A stretch of 64,000 bases of DNA from Clostridium bovifaecis (lineage in GTDB: Bacteria; Bacillota; Clostridia; Clostridiales; Clostridiaceae): NCBI GenBank assembly GCA_009738435.1, contig CP046522.1, positions 279,249-343,248 of the forward strand, written 5' to 3'. Below the pieces are notes generated by a model that had not been told where the DNA came from, ran no database searches, and saw nothing but the letters and a program-made list of their open reading frames with translations. Every line of letters begins with the position of its first letter. The stretch's first letter is position 1. Position numbers and translations under genes: made by a program. Of this stretch, positions 47,759-56,822 are shown piece by piece.

Positions 47759-47852
47759 GTGCAAATGATGGAGGCATTTTCAATAGGAAAGGTATATAAA
47801 GAAAATATTAATCGAGTATATAAATAAAATTCGTGATTGGAGAAATGTACTG

Positions 47853-48464
47853 ATGAGTAAGACAAAGATTAATAAGATAGAAACTTTAGCGGAAACTAAA
47901 TTTTTAGGTTTATACGATGCAGAGTATGTGAATAAAAAAGGAAACACAAAGCACTGGACTATAGCTTCTAGAAAGACCAAAGAGATCTTGCAAGCTCAGG
48001 TTTTTGAAGGTAGAAAGGAAAAAATCGATGCAGTGGTAATAATTGCTCTGCATAAAGAGCTAAATAAGTTAGTACTATTAAGGCAATTTAGAGTACCTGT
48101 TAATGATTATTTATATGAGCTACCAGCAGGACTTATAGATAAAGATGAAGAGATCTTTACAGCTGTAGAAAGAGAACTTAAGGAAGAAACAGGGCTAAAC
48201 TTAACACATATAGACGAGAGCAAAAAACTAATGCCAATATATGCATCAGGAGGAATGACAGACGAGTCTATGGCTTTAGTTTATTGCTTATGTGAAGGAG
48301 AGCCATCTACTGAGTACTTAGAAGATGATGAAGAAATAGAAATTATGTTGGTGTCTCAGGAAGAAGCTGAAAATATGCTAAAGACAGAGCTAAAATTTGA
48401 TGCCAAAGCGTATCTTGCACTACAGAGCTTCATATCTATTGGGAAAAATATAGTTAGTAAGTGA
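47853..48464 (+). CDS. NUDIX hydrolase (ADP-ribose pyrophosphatase-like)
   Basis: 203 residues. Nudix box GLIDKDEEIFTAVERELKEE is complete (about residues 94-116). The layout, with KHWTIASRK and RQFRVPVNDYLYELPAG before it, is that of ADP-ribose pyrophosphatases. Hydrolyses nucleoside diphosphate sugars. Confidence 0.85.
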   Translation: MSKTKINKIETLAETKFLGLYDAEYVNKKGNTKHWTIASRKTKEILQAQVFEGRKEKIDAVVIIALHKELNKLVLLRQFRVPVNDYLYELPAGLIDKDEEIFTAVERELKEETGLNLTHIDESKKLMPIYASGGMTDESMALVYCLCEGEPSTEYLEDDEEIEIMLVSQEEAENMLKTELKFDAKAYLALQSFISIGKNIVSK

Positions 48465-48469
48465 TAAGG

Positions 48470-48495
48470 AGGCTCCAAGATATATGGAGCCCTCA
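48470..48495. terminator. Hairpin between convergent Nudix and Ada-type genes
   Basis: Stem GGCTCCA / TGGAGCC extended by GAG/CTC, 7-base loop. Confidence 0.65.
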
Positions 48496-48496
48496 T

Positions 48497-49612
48497 TTAT
48501 ACATCTAAGGCCATGGCATGATATGTAAAACTTGCGTCTTCAAAGCTGTAATAATATTTACCTATTTTTTTAAAGCCGCACTTTTCATAGTAATTTATAG
48601 CTTTAATATTGTCCTCATGAACATCTAACCAAACGGTTATAGGAGAGAATTTATTAAAAATATCTTTGCAGCATTCCATCATAATTGTGCCGATACCTAA
48701 TCTATGATAAGAAGATAGCAAGTATATCTTTTGAAGTTGAAGCTGATTTTTCGAGGAATCAATTCCTTCATATGTAGAATCCTCTTTAATTTTTGCATAT
48801 CCTATAGGTTCATTATCTAGGTAAACAATCAAGAAATGATTTTTTGATTGTTCTATGCTTTTTTTTATCTTTTTAGAATTGAATGTGGTTTCCAAGTAGT
48901 TGTCTAGAGTTTTTGGATTGAAAAGATATCCAAAGGTCTCTCTGAAAGTTGTTTTACCAAGGTAGGATATGTGTTCAGAATGTTTAGGTTCGCCTTTAAC
49001 TATTTTTAATTCTTTTTGTGACCCATTTATATTTAATATTTGCATTTTTATTCCGCCTTTCATTTTTCTATATTCTTTTGGTGTAACTTTTATATGTTTT
49101 TTGAAATTAACATAAAAACTGCTCAAGCTATTAAAGCCCGTACAGTAAGCGATTTCAGTTATGCTTCTATTAGTAGTCTTTAAGTATTCCATGGACTTTT
49201 GCAGCCTAATCTGAATTAAGTATTCATGGGGAGTACATCCATAATGTTTTTTAAATAATCTAGCAAGATAAAATTCATTTATAGCAAATTTGCTTAACAA
49301 AGTTTGTATGGATACATTTTTGCTAAAGTTTGTATCAATACTATTCTTAACTTCATTAACTGCGTTTAATATCTGACTGTTTCCGTCTTTAGATAAGTCT
49401 GGTCTGCATCTTTTGCATGGCCTAAAACCATTATTATATGCATCAAAAATGTCATAAAAATATGTTAGATTTTTTGATAGGGGAGTTTTGGATTTACAGG
49501 AAGGTCTGCAAAATATTTTAGTAGATTTAACGCCATAATAGAATATTCCATCGTATTCTGGAGTACATTCTACCACTATTTTGTATTTTTGCTCATTTGA
49601 AAGTCTTTTCAT
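48497..49612 (-). CDS. Ada-type zinc domain + AraC helix-turn-helix + GNAT acetyltransferase fusion
   Basis: 371 residues in three parts. Residues about 1-75 are an Ada N-terminal zinc domain with four Cys (FCRPSCKS and FRPCKRCRPD), which in Ada takes methyl groups from DNA phosphotriesters. Residues 80-185 are an AraC-type DNA-binding domain (IQTLLSKFAINEFYLARLFKKHYG and ITEIAYCTGFNSLSSFYVNFKKH). Residues about 195-371 are a GNAT acetyltransferase (KIYLLSSYHRLGIGTIMMECC binds acetyl-CoA). The usual Ada alkyltransferase domain is replaced by GNAT. Probably a sensor-regulator of alkylation damage with an attached enzyme; the acetylated substrate is unknown. Confidence 0.85.
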   Translation of the reverse strand: MKRLSNEQKYKIVVECTPEYDGIFYYGVKSTKIFCRPSCKSKTPLSKNLTYFYDIFDAYNNGFRPCKRCRPDLSKDGNSQILNAVNEVKNSIDTNFSKNVSIQTLLSKFAINEFYLARLFKKHYGCTPHEYLIQIRLQKSMEYLKTTNRSITEIAYCTGFNSLSSFYVNFKKHIKVTPKEYRKMKGGIKMQILNINGSQKELKIVKGEPKHSEHISYLGKTTFRETFGYLFNPKTLDNYLETTFNSKKIKKSIEQSKNHFLIVYLDNEPIGYAKIKEDSTYEGIDSSKNQLQLQKIYLLSSYHRLGIGTIMMECCKDIFNKFSPITVWLDVHEDNIKAINYYEKCGFKKIGKYYYSFEDASFTYHAMALDV

Positions 49613-49867
49613 TGAAACCTCCTGATTTAAATTAATTAGTTAGTTAAATTGACTGTACAGACTTAAAACTATATATTTATTATAAGATATAATAAAAGTT
49701 TTTTCTTCTTGATTTTTGACTTGTAATTATAGATTTAAGTAGAAGCTTGGAAATCAAATATAAGTCGGTATAAGAGCTAGGTTAAAACATTCGGTTTAAA
49801 AGGGGAGCATAAAATAAATAATATAGTATAATTAAAAATAATAAAAATTTTTTGAGAGGTATAAAAC

Positions 49868-50581
49868 ATGTCAACTTATAGGGAAAATGCATTAAAGGAA
49901 CTAAAGTTGTGGCGGAGTAAGATGGCTAAAAGGCCATCAATTACAGATAAACTATCTAAAGGTATACAAAACAAGACCAATAATTTGATACCAGAGAAAG
50001 TGCATACTATAATTACAGGGGCAATTAAGAATATGGTAAAGGCTGTGATTAGTGGCTCAGAATATACTACAAAAAAGCCCCTTGATCATGGAACGTTAGA
50101 AGAAAGAGAAGCTCTAGTAAGAGAAAAATTAGATTTTTACAAAAAAGCTGCTGCTGTTAGTGGAGCTGGTACAGGAGCAGGAGGAATTTTGCTTGGTCTT
50201 GCAGATTTTCCCATTCTCTTAAGCTTAAAGATTAAGTTCTTATTTGATGTTGCTAGCTTATATGGCTTTGATGTAAGAGATTACAGAGAAAGAATATATA
50301 TTTTATATGTATTTCAGCTAGCATTTTCGAGCCAAGAAAAGCGGAATAAAGTATATAAATACGTAGAGAATTGGGATAACTATATAAAGAATTTTCCTTA
50401 TGACATAAACTCCTTTGAATGGAGAAGCTTTCAACAAGAATATAGAGATTACATTGATTTAGCAAAAATGCTTCAGTTAGTGCCAGGAATTGGTGCTGTG
50501 GTGGGAGCTTATGCTAATTATCAGCTCATGGATAAGCTCGGAGATACAGCAGTGAATGCATACAGAATGAGAGTCCTCTAA
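49868..50581 (+). CDS. EcsC family protein
   Basis: 237 residues. Glycine-rich helix AAAVSGAGTGAGGILLGLADFPILLSLKIKF and the ending VPGIGAVVGAYANYQLMDKLG are typical of EcsC domains. Function in general unknown; EcsC is linked to an ABC transporter in Bacillus, but none is adjacent here. Confidence 0.8.
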   Translation: MSTYRENALKELKLWRSKMAKRPSITDKLSKGIQNKTNNLIPEKVHTIITGAIKNMVKAVISGSEYTTKKPLDHGTLEEREALVREKLDFYKKAAAVSGAGTGAGGILLGLADFPILLSLKIKFLFDVASLYGFDVRDYRERIYILYVFQLAFSSQEKRNKVYKYVENWDNYIKNFPYDINSFEWRSFQQEYRDYIDLAKMLQLVPGIGAVVGAYANYQLMDKLGDTAVNAYRMRVL

Positions 50582-50595
50582 TTTCAGAACTTTAT

Positions 50596-50638
50596 AAAGA
50601 CTAAGGGATATATTGATTAATCTCTAGTCTTTTTTTAT
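50596..50638 (+). terminator. Intrinsic terminator after ecsC-like gene
   Basis: Stem AAAGACTA / TAGTCTTT with inner loop and a T tract. Confidence 0.75.
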
Positions 50639-50645
50639 TTTAAAA

Positions 50646-50673
50646 TAAAACTTTTTTTTATAGTGCATACGTC
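50646..50673 (+). promoter_or_regulatory. Candidate ECF (sigma-V type) promoter
   Basis: TAAAAC followed by a T run and, 18 bases on, CGTC, similar to the AAC-T run / CGTC form of ECF sigma promoters. It lies 56 bases before the sigma gene, as expected for autoregulation. Spacing is one or two bases longer than usual. Confidence 0.3.
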
Positions 50674-50728
50674 TATATAGTGTAACAAGAAGTAAGATAC
50701 GTATCTGAGAAGGAGTTATTTAGATATT

Positions 50729-51208
50729 ATGAGAAGTAAGAGTAAATGTTTAGAAAAGTATATTATGCAAAATAAGGAGTCTCATTACAGAGTAGCCTAT
50801 AGCTATGTGAAAAATAAAGAAGATGCATTGGATATAGTTCAAGACAGCATATACAAAGCTTTTAAGTCTATAAGTGTTTTAGAGAATACAGATAATATAA
50901 ACTCTTGGTTCTATAGAATATTAATTAACACAGCTATAGATTATATAAGAAAAAACAGCAAGATAAGCTTAGTTGAGGATTTTATTTTAGATTCAAATGA
51001 TGACAGTAAAGAAGATAATTATGAAGATATTGATTTACAAAAGGCATTGGATAATCTGCCAGAGATAAATAAAACAGTTATTACGCTAAGATATTTTGAA
51101 GATTTAAGATTAGAAGACATAGCTGACATACTTGGAGAAAATTTGAGTACAGTAAAGACAAGGCTTTATACAGGATTAAGGAAACTTCGTATAGAAATGG
51201 AAGAGTAA
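50729..51208 (+). CDS. sigV: ECF sigma factor, SigV-like
   Basis: 159 residues with region 2 (VKNKEDALDIVQDSIYKAFK) and region 4 (DLRLEDIADILGENLSTVKTRLYTGLRKL). The RsiV-like gene begins 16 bases later, the sigV-rsiV order. In Bacillus and Clostridioides this pair responds to lysozyme. Confidence 0.82.
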   Translation: MRSKSKCLEKYIMQNKESHYRVAYSYVKNKEDALDIVQDSIYKAFKSISVLENTDNINSWFYRILINTAIDYIRKNSKISLVEDFILDSNDDSKEDNYEDIDLQKALDNLPEINKTVITLRYFEDLRLEDIADILGENLSTVKTRLYTGLRKLRIEMEE

Positions 51209-51224
51209 TTATAGGAGGTATAGT

Positions 51225-52094
51225 ATGGATAAGTTAAAAAGTCTTAAACAAAGTTATGATAGTATTCCAATACCAGAAGAACTGGGTTTTGTCGTAAATA
51301 AAGCAATAAAGGAGAGCAAAAATAAAATAAAGAAAAGTAAAGCAACTAAGCTTGCTAAAGGTGCAGTAGCGGCGCTAGCTATTTTAACTGCGGGGGTTAA
51401 TATAAGTCCTACAGTAGCAAAAGCTATGTCACAAGTTCCTATCATTGCGAATTTAGTAGGGGTTATTACTTTTAGAGAGTATGCAATTAATGAAGAAAGT
51501 TATAATTCGAACTTAAAGGTTCCAGCTATACAAGGCTTGAACAATGAAAATTTAGAGGAGAGTTTAAATGAAAAGTATTTAGAAGAAAATAAGAAATTGT
51601 ATGAAGGATTTAAAAAAGAAGTAGAGGAATTAAAAGCAAATGGAGGAGGACATTTAGGACTAGACAGCGGGTATGAAATTAAGACTGATAATGACAGCAT
51701 ACTATCAATAGGACGTTATACAGTTAATACTGTTGGTTCATCTTCTACAGAATTTGAGTATGATACAATAGACAAAAAAAGAGAAATATTAATAACCCTT
51801 CCAAGCTTATTCAAGGATGATTCATATGTAGATATTATTAGTAAGAATATAAAAGCTCAGATGGAAGAGCAGATGAAGAAGAATTCTGATAAGGCTTATT
51901 GGATTAAGAGTAAAGAAGAAGATGGTTTTGAAAAGATTGATAAAAACCAAGACTTTTATATAAATAGTAATGGAAAACTAGTTATATCCTTTGATAAGTA
52001 TGAAGTGGCACCAGGGTACATGGGTGTGGTTGAGTTTGAAATACCGACAGAGGTTATTTCAAAGGGGTTAATTAGCAGTGAGTATATAAAGTAA
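51225..52094 (+). CDS. rsiV: RsiV-like anti-sigma factor
   Basis: 289 residues: cytoplasmic N-terminus with IPIPEELGFVVNKAI (about 14-28), membrane helix AKGAVAALAILTAGVNISP (about 45-63), then an outer region with the DUF3298-type domain ending GKLVISFDKYEVAPGYMGVVEFEIP. In RsiV this outer domain binds lysozyme and is cleaved, releasing SigV. ATG 51225 follows AGGAGG. Confidence 0.8.
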   Translation: MDKLKSLKQSYDSIPIPEELGFVVNKAIKESKNKIKKSKATKLAKGAVAALAILTAGVNISPTVAKAMSQVPIIANLVGVITFREYAINEESYNSNLKVPAIQGLNNENLEESLNEKYLEENKKLYEGFKKEVEELKANGGGHLGLDSGYEIKTDNDSILSIGRYTVNTVGSSSTEFEYDTIDKKREILITLPSLFKDDSYVDIISKNIKAQMEEQMKKNSDKAYWIKSKEEDGFEKIDKNQDFYINSNGKLVISFDKYEVAPGYMGVVEFEIPTEVISKGLISSEYIK

Positions 52095-52125
52095 GAACTA
52101 GGCATTGCCCTAGTTCTTTTTATTT
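52093..52125 (+). terminator. Intrinsic terminator after rsiV
   Basis: 10-bp stem AAGAACTAGG / CCTAGTTCTT followed by T residues. Confidence 0.88.
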
Positions 52126-52304
52126 TCGACTTTGTTTAGAAATAGCTATCTAGAGTCGTAGCCGCCAGACTCTTACCTTGAGAGAATGAGAGTCTTAGGG
52201 CTGGTAGACAGCTGGTAAATTAAAGGTACTGGTATATTGTAACGGATATTACAATATGCTAATATAGCAATATAGGTGAACATATATTACAAAGGAGTAT
52301 TAAT

Positions 52305-52811
52305 ATGGGAAAAATGAATTGGCTTGTTATAAATTATAATCTTCCTACGGAGCCTTCGCGATATAGGGTAGCTGCATGGAGAGCACTTAAAAAACTAGGA
52401 GCGCTAAACATTCAGCAATCAATGTGGGTCCTGCCATATAGTATAGATAATTACTCAGCCCTTCAGAGGATTGATCAGGATATTGAAGCTAATGATGGAG
52501 AGGCGCTTATTATGAAAAGCACGTTTTTTGAAGATAAATATGAAGAAAGAATTATTGCTCTCTTTAATAATATGAGAAATGAGGAATATATGGAGTATAT
52601 TAACGAATGCGATAAGTATTTAAAGGAACTTAAAAAGGAAATTTCAATAAAAAAGTTTACCTTTGCAGAGCTTGAAGAAGAAGAGGAGGAGCTTCATAAA
52701 CTTATATCTTGGTATAAAAAGATTAAAGACAGAGATATATTTAATTCATCAGAAGGAAAGTTGGCTGAAGAGAGAACGCAACAAATAGAAAAGAACTTAA
52801 AATACAAGTAG
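52305..52811 (+). CDS. ChrB N-terminal domain protein
   Basis: 168 residues. NWLVINYNLPTEPSRYRVAAWRALKKLGA and QQSMWVLPY are the ChrB N-terminal signature. An acidic coiled region (AELEEEEEELHKLISWYKKI) follows. ChrB proteins regulate or assist chromate resistance, but no ChrA transporter is present. The frame stops at the point where a YkvA-like frame begins (see the next entry). Confidence 0.75.
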   Translation: MGKMNWLVINYNLPTEPSRYRVAAWRALKKLGALNIQQSMWVLPYSIDNYSALQRIDQDIEANDGEALIMKSTFFEDKYEERIIALFNNMRNEEYMEYINECDKYLKELKKEISIKKFTFAELEEEEEELHKLISWYKKIKDRDIFNSSEGKLAEERTQQIEKNLKYK

Positions 52812-52831
52812 CAACTGTTTATCTTGCATAT

Positions 52832-53080
52832 ATGCATAAAGATGTAAAATGGTACAAGAAAGCATTTTTGTTACTAATACTTGCGTATGCGGCTAGCCCT
52901 ATAGACTTAATACCTGACTTTATTCCAATTTTAGGTACACTTGATGATATTGTGCTAATATCATTGGGTATTATAATAGCTATAAAAATTATTCCTGCAA
53001 CAGTATGGGAAGAATGTACGACTGACGCGGAGAATGGAGTCAGCATTGATAACAAGTATAAAAAATGGGAGCAATATTGA
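52832..53080 (+). CDS. YkvA (DUF1232) protein, N-terminus uncertain
   Basis: 82 residues from ATG 52832, with the DUF1232 signature YAASPIDLIPDFIPILGTLDDI. There is no ribosome site before this ATG. Family-like residues (VATVYLAYMHKD) extend upstream in the same frame back into the end of the ChrB gene, where no start codon exists. One added A in the A4 run at 52799-52802 would fuse ChrB and YkvA into a single protein of about 260 residues. So this is either a fused gene with a homopolymer error or an internal start. Confidence 0.6.
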   Translation: MHKDVKWYKKAFLLLILAYAASPIDLIPDFIPILGTLDDIVLISLGIIIAIKIIPATVWEECTTDAENGVSIDNKYKKWEQY

Positions 53081-53198
53081 TTATACTGATATGGGTTATT
53101 GCTTTGGTAGTAGTAATAAAAGGTTTCAATTAAGTTTTGTATAAATATAAAAGAAACTGTGGAATGTTGTATAAGTACAAAAATAGAGGTGATATGCT

Positions 53199-54944
53199 GT
53201 GTCTAAGTTGAAGATTGAACCTATGAAAGAACCAGATAAAATTATTAATTATTGGAAGAAAGAAAAGGTTGTTGTTGCATGTATTATAATATCTGGAGTG
53301 TCCTTCAATAGCGCGACGGTTTTAGGGCCTATATATCAAGGTAAACTTATAGATTCAATTGTTAATGGGAATGCTCTATCTTCCGTAGCAAGACTTGCTA
53401 TTATCTATGTAGCTATTATTGGAATTATTCAATTAATGCGATATTTTAAGAGATTTTATATAAGACGTTTTGCCAACAGTACTAGTGCTGTTATGCGGCT
53501 TATGATATACAATAATATAATGCACAAAAGGACCTCAGAGCTAGATAAAGAAAATATGGGAAACCTAATGACAAGAGCTGTTTCCGATGTCGACCTATGC
53601 GTGGAAGGTATGCGGAAATTCACCACAGAAATATTTGACACTGGTGTTCTCATGGCAGCTTACCTTATATCAATGCTTTTTTACAATGTAAAAATAACTA
53701 TACTTTCTATTCTTTTTATTCCTATTGCAATGTTCCTTGCTGAAAAATTAAAAAGCATTATTTATAAGTACTCCATTGATTTTAGGAAGAAAAGCAGTGA
53801 GGTAGCAGATATTACTTATGATGTCATTGAAAATTCTATGTTATATCGTATAAGTGGCATGGAAGCTCAAAATAGAGCAAAATATAATCTAGATTTAGAA
53901 GATCTACAAAATAAAGGGATTAAGGCAAGTATATTAGAAAATTCTATGCAGCCTATATATAATGTTATTGCAATGATGGGAATAACTATAGTGATTCATC
54001 TTGGGGGATCAAATGTAGTCGATGGAAGTTGGACTGTGGGCATATTTTCTACATACATTACCATGTTTATTGCTATGGCAAATAAGGCAAGCAAAGCATC
54101 TAAGTTATTTAATTCTGTGCAAAAATCTCAAGTATCATGGAAACGAATTAAGCCATATTTAACAGAATATAAAAATAGAAATACTGTTTCTAATATAAAT
54201 AGCAATAGCACAAGGCTTTCGGTAGAAAATCTTAATTTCTCCTACACATTAGACAAGCATAACACCATTGAAAATGTCAGCTTTGAGGGAAAAGGGGGAG
54301 AAATTATAGGGGTAACAGGTGCTATTGCTGCGGGTAAGTCAACCTTGGGATTATCCTTGCTTGGATTATATCCTTATATAGGCAGTGTTAAAATAGATGG
54401 CAGGGAGTTAAAGAGTTATTCAGAATATGAGAGAAGTCAAATGATCTCCTATTTAGGTCATAAACCTCAACTGCTTTCTGATACCATTTATAATAATATA
54501 ACCCTTGGAGGTGGACAGGATATTTCTTCTGTCCTAAAGGACGTTTGCTTTGATGATGACTTGATAATGATGTCTCAAGGGCAAAATACCTTAGTTGGAA
54601 ACGGTGGGGTTAGGTTAAGTGGCGGCCAGCAGGCAAGGATAGCTCTTGCCAGAGCTTTGATTAACAAAAATAAGATTATAATACTAGATGATCCATTTTC
54701 AGCGGTTGATATGAATACAGAAGAGAAAATTATTAAAAATCTTAAAGAGAATTACAAGGATAGTCTGATCATATTAATTTCTCATCGTTTAGCCATTTTT
54801 CCTAAAGTTGACCAGATTATATTACTACATAATGACAAAGTAATAGAATACGGCACGCATAATGAGCTTATGAAAAGGTCTAACCTTTATGCAACAATAT
54901 TTGATTTGCAATGCACTGAAGGAGGGGAGAATAATGGAAAATAG
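53199..54944 (+). CDS. ABC exporter half-transporter with degenerate Walker B (heterodimer subunit 1)
   Basis: 581 residues: six-helix ABC membrane domain (about 25-315), then the ATPase. Walker A GAIAAGKST, signature LSGGQQARIALARA, Walker B IIILDDPFSAVD with Asp in place of the catalytic Glu, H-loop SHRLA. GTG start at 53199 behind AGAGGTGAT. Overlaps the next gene by 11 bases. The substitution places the degenerate ATP site on this subunit's Walker side. Confidence 0.88.
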   Translation: MSKLKIEPMKEPDKIINYWKKEKVVVACIIISGVSFNSATVLGPIYQGKLIDSIVNGNALSSVARLAIIYVAIIGIIQLMRYFKRFYIRRFANSTSAVMRLMIYNNIMHKRTSELDKENMGNLMTRAVSDVDLCVEGMRKFTTEIFDTGVLMAAYLISMLFYNVKITILSILFIPIAMFLAEKLKSIIYKYSIDFRKKSSEVADITYDVIENSMLYRISGMEAQNRAKYNLDLEDLQNKGIKASILENSMQPIYNVIAMMGITIVIHLGGSNVVDGSWTVGIFSTYITMFIAMANKASKASKLFNSVQKSQVSWKRIKPYLTEYKNRNTVSNINSNSTRLSVENLNFSYTLDKHNTIENVSFEGKGGEIIGVTGAIAAGKSTLGLSLLGLYPYIGSVKIDGRELKSYSEYERSQMISYLGHKPQLLSDTIYNNITLGGGQDISSVLKDVCFDDDLIMMSQGQNTLVGNGGVRLSGGQQARIALARALINKNKIIILDDPFSAVDMNTEEKIIKNLKENYKDSLIILISHRLAIFPKVDQIILLHNDKVIEYGTHNELMKRSNLYATIFDLQCTEGGENNGK

Positions 54945-56679
54945 CTTGGTGAAAAAGTCTATTATTAAAGTAATTAAAAAAAATATTGGAGTAAGTATTT
55001 TATTGGTATTTGCTGTTTGCGGTGTTGTAATAATAAGTCTAGTTCCTCCCCAAATATTAAAGCATATTATTGACTATAATCTTATACCGAAAAGCACCAA
55101 TAGATTACTTCTATTAGCAATCGGCTACATGAGCGCTATATTGCTTATTGGAGTTATTGATTTCATGAAAGAAGCCATACTTACGGTATTGGGCCAAAAA
55201 ATTACAAAGGAAATAAGAATTGCAATGATGGAAAAGTTGGAGAGGATAAATACCATGTTTTTTTCAGCTAATGAGTCGGGTATAGTAGTTTCTCGATTTA
55301 CTAATGATGTTGATGCAATCAATTCTATGTTTACTAGTGGCATTATTGGAATGATAATTGATTGCTTCAAAGTCATCGGCATAGTGATTTCTATTTGGCT
55401 ATTCAGTAGAAGACTTGGAATTATTACTTTGATGCTACTTCCTATAATCTATTCTATAACTCGACTTTTTCAAAAGAGAATGTTAAGGGCTCAAATAGAA
55501 AATCGAATTTTAGTTGGTAAGGTAAATAACCATATTTCTGAGAGTTTAAAAAATATACAGATGATTAAAGCTTACAGCAAGGAAGGTTATATGGAAGATA
55601 AATACATTGAGCATTTAATGAAGAATTATAAAACTATTGAGAAGGTAAATTTTTATGACTCTGTGTTTTCTCCTATTATCCAGCTGATTCGTGCTGCTGC
55701 TATAGGCACTATTGTAGTTTTATCATCTGAACGGCTAAATTATCTGGGTATATCCTTAGGGATGGTTGCGGCATCCATTGATTTAATCTCTAATTTATTT
55801 GCACCAATTGAAAATCTAGGCATGGAACTGCAAAGTATTCAACAAGCAGTATCAGGTATTCATAGGGTAAATGATTTTTACAATGAGAATGAAGAGGAGT
55901 GTAAAAACAAGAGTATGAAAGGGGAGCATATAGTTTCAAATCGTGAAGAGGTAAGAATATCATTTAATGATGTGACTTTTAGTTATGAAGAAGGAGAGGA
56001 TATTCTTCAAAATATTAATCTTGAAATAATCCCTCAGGAAAAGGTTACCTTTGTAGGAAAAACAGGAGTTGGGAAATCAACATTATTTAAGTTGATTATG
56101 GGACTATTAAAACCGACAAAGGGAACTATAACCGTAAATGGAGTAGACGTGTATAGTATATCAAACTCTGAAAAGCGCAAAATTTTTGGATATGTAGATC
56201 AAAGTTTTCATACAATCAAAGGCACAGTAGTAGATCAAGTTAGTTTACAGGACAAAAGCATTACAAGAGAGCAAGTGGAAAAGGCGCTAGACTTTGTAGG
56301 ACTAACGGATTATATAGGAACTTTAGAGAGAGGTTATAATACTGAAGTAGGAAAGGGTAATCTTTTTTCACAAGGACAAAAGCAGCTATTAGCTATTGCA
56401 AGAGCTATTGTAACAAATCCGCCTATTTTGATTCTTGATGAAATAACTGCTAATCTTGATGCCATTACAGAAGAAAAGATTGTGTCTGTGCTACAAAGGG
56501 CAAGCCAAGGACATACAATATTATCTATATCTCATCGATTATCTTCTATGATTGCTAGCGATACCATAGTTATTTTAGAAAAGGGTAGAGTTAAAAATGT
56601 AAGTTCTCCTGAAGAGCTTCTACAAAGCGATGACTGGTATAGAAGTCACATTGCTTTAGAAAAGCTTACTTGGAGTTAA
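54934..56679 (+). CDS. ABC exporter half-transporter, heterodimer subunit 2
   Basis: 581 residues: six-helix membrane domain, then the ATPase with Walker A GKTGVGKST, Walker B ILILDEITANLD with catalytic Glu, and H-loop SHRLSS. The signature is altered (FSQGQ instead of LSGGQ). The changed signature pairs with subunit 1's changed Walker B, so exactly one of the two ATP sites is non-catalytic, as in LmrCD-type heterodimeric multidrug exporters. ATG 54934 after AAGGAGGGG. Confidence 0.88.
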   Translation: MENSLVKKSIIKVIKKNIGVSILLVFAVCGVVIISLVPPQILKHIIDYNLIPKSTNRLLLLAIGYMSAILLIGVIDFMKEAILTVLGQKITKEIRIAMMEKLERINTMFFSANESGIVVSRFTNDVDAINSMFTSGIIGMIIDCFKVIGIVISIWLFSRRLGIITLMLLPIIYSITRLFQKRMLRAQIENRILVGKVNNHISESLKNIQMIKAYSKEGYMEDKYIEHLMKNYKTIEKVNFYDSVFSPIIQLIRAAAIGTIVVLSSERLNYLGISLGMVAASIDLISNLFAPIENLGMELQSIQQAVSGIHRVNDFYNENEEECKNKSMKGEHIVSNREEVRISFNDVTFSYEEGEDILQNINLEIIPQEKVTFVGKTGVGKSTLFKLIMGLLKPTKGTITVNGVDVYSISNSEKRKIFGYVDQSFHTIKGTVVDQVSLQDKSITREQVEKALDFVGLTDYIGTLERGYNTEVGKGNLFSQGQKQLLAIARAIVTNPPILILDEITANLDAITEEKIVSVLQRASQGHTILSISHRLSSMIASDTIVILEKGRVKNVSSPEELLQSDDWYRSHIALEKLTWS

Positions 56680-56754
56680 ACTATATATAAGAAAGTTAAA
56701 TGATAAGTTTTTTAGTAACTATTAATAATTTTAAGTATATCCTCGAATAAAATC

Positions 56755-56803
56755 TATAAAAGACTATTATGTCACAGTTAACGAGACATAATAGTCTTTT
56801 ATA
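56755..56803. terminator. Bidirectional terminator between ABC exporter and LysM-CAP gene
   Basis: Perfect 19-bp stem (56755-56773 / 56785-56803) with an 11-base loop. Confidence 0.9.
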
Positions 56804-56822
56804 ATGTTTAGATTGACTTTAG

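Noticed and set aside
53064..53132. 22-codon hydrophobic peptide overlapping the end of YkvA
   Set aside because: It could be a membrane peptide, but there is no ribosome site and such short hydrophobic frames arise by chance in AT-rich DNA.
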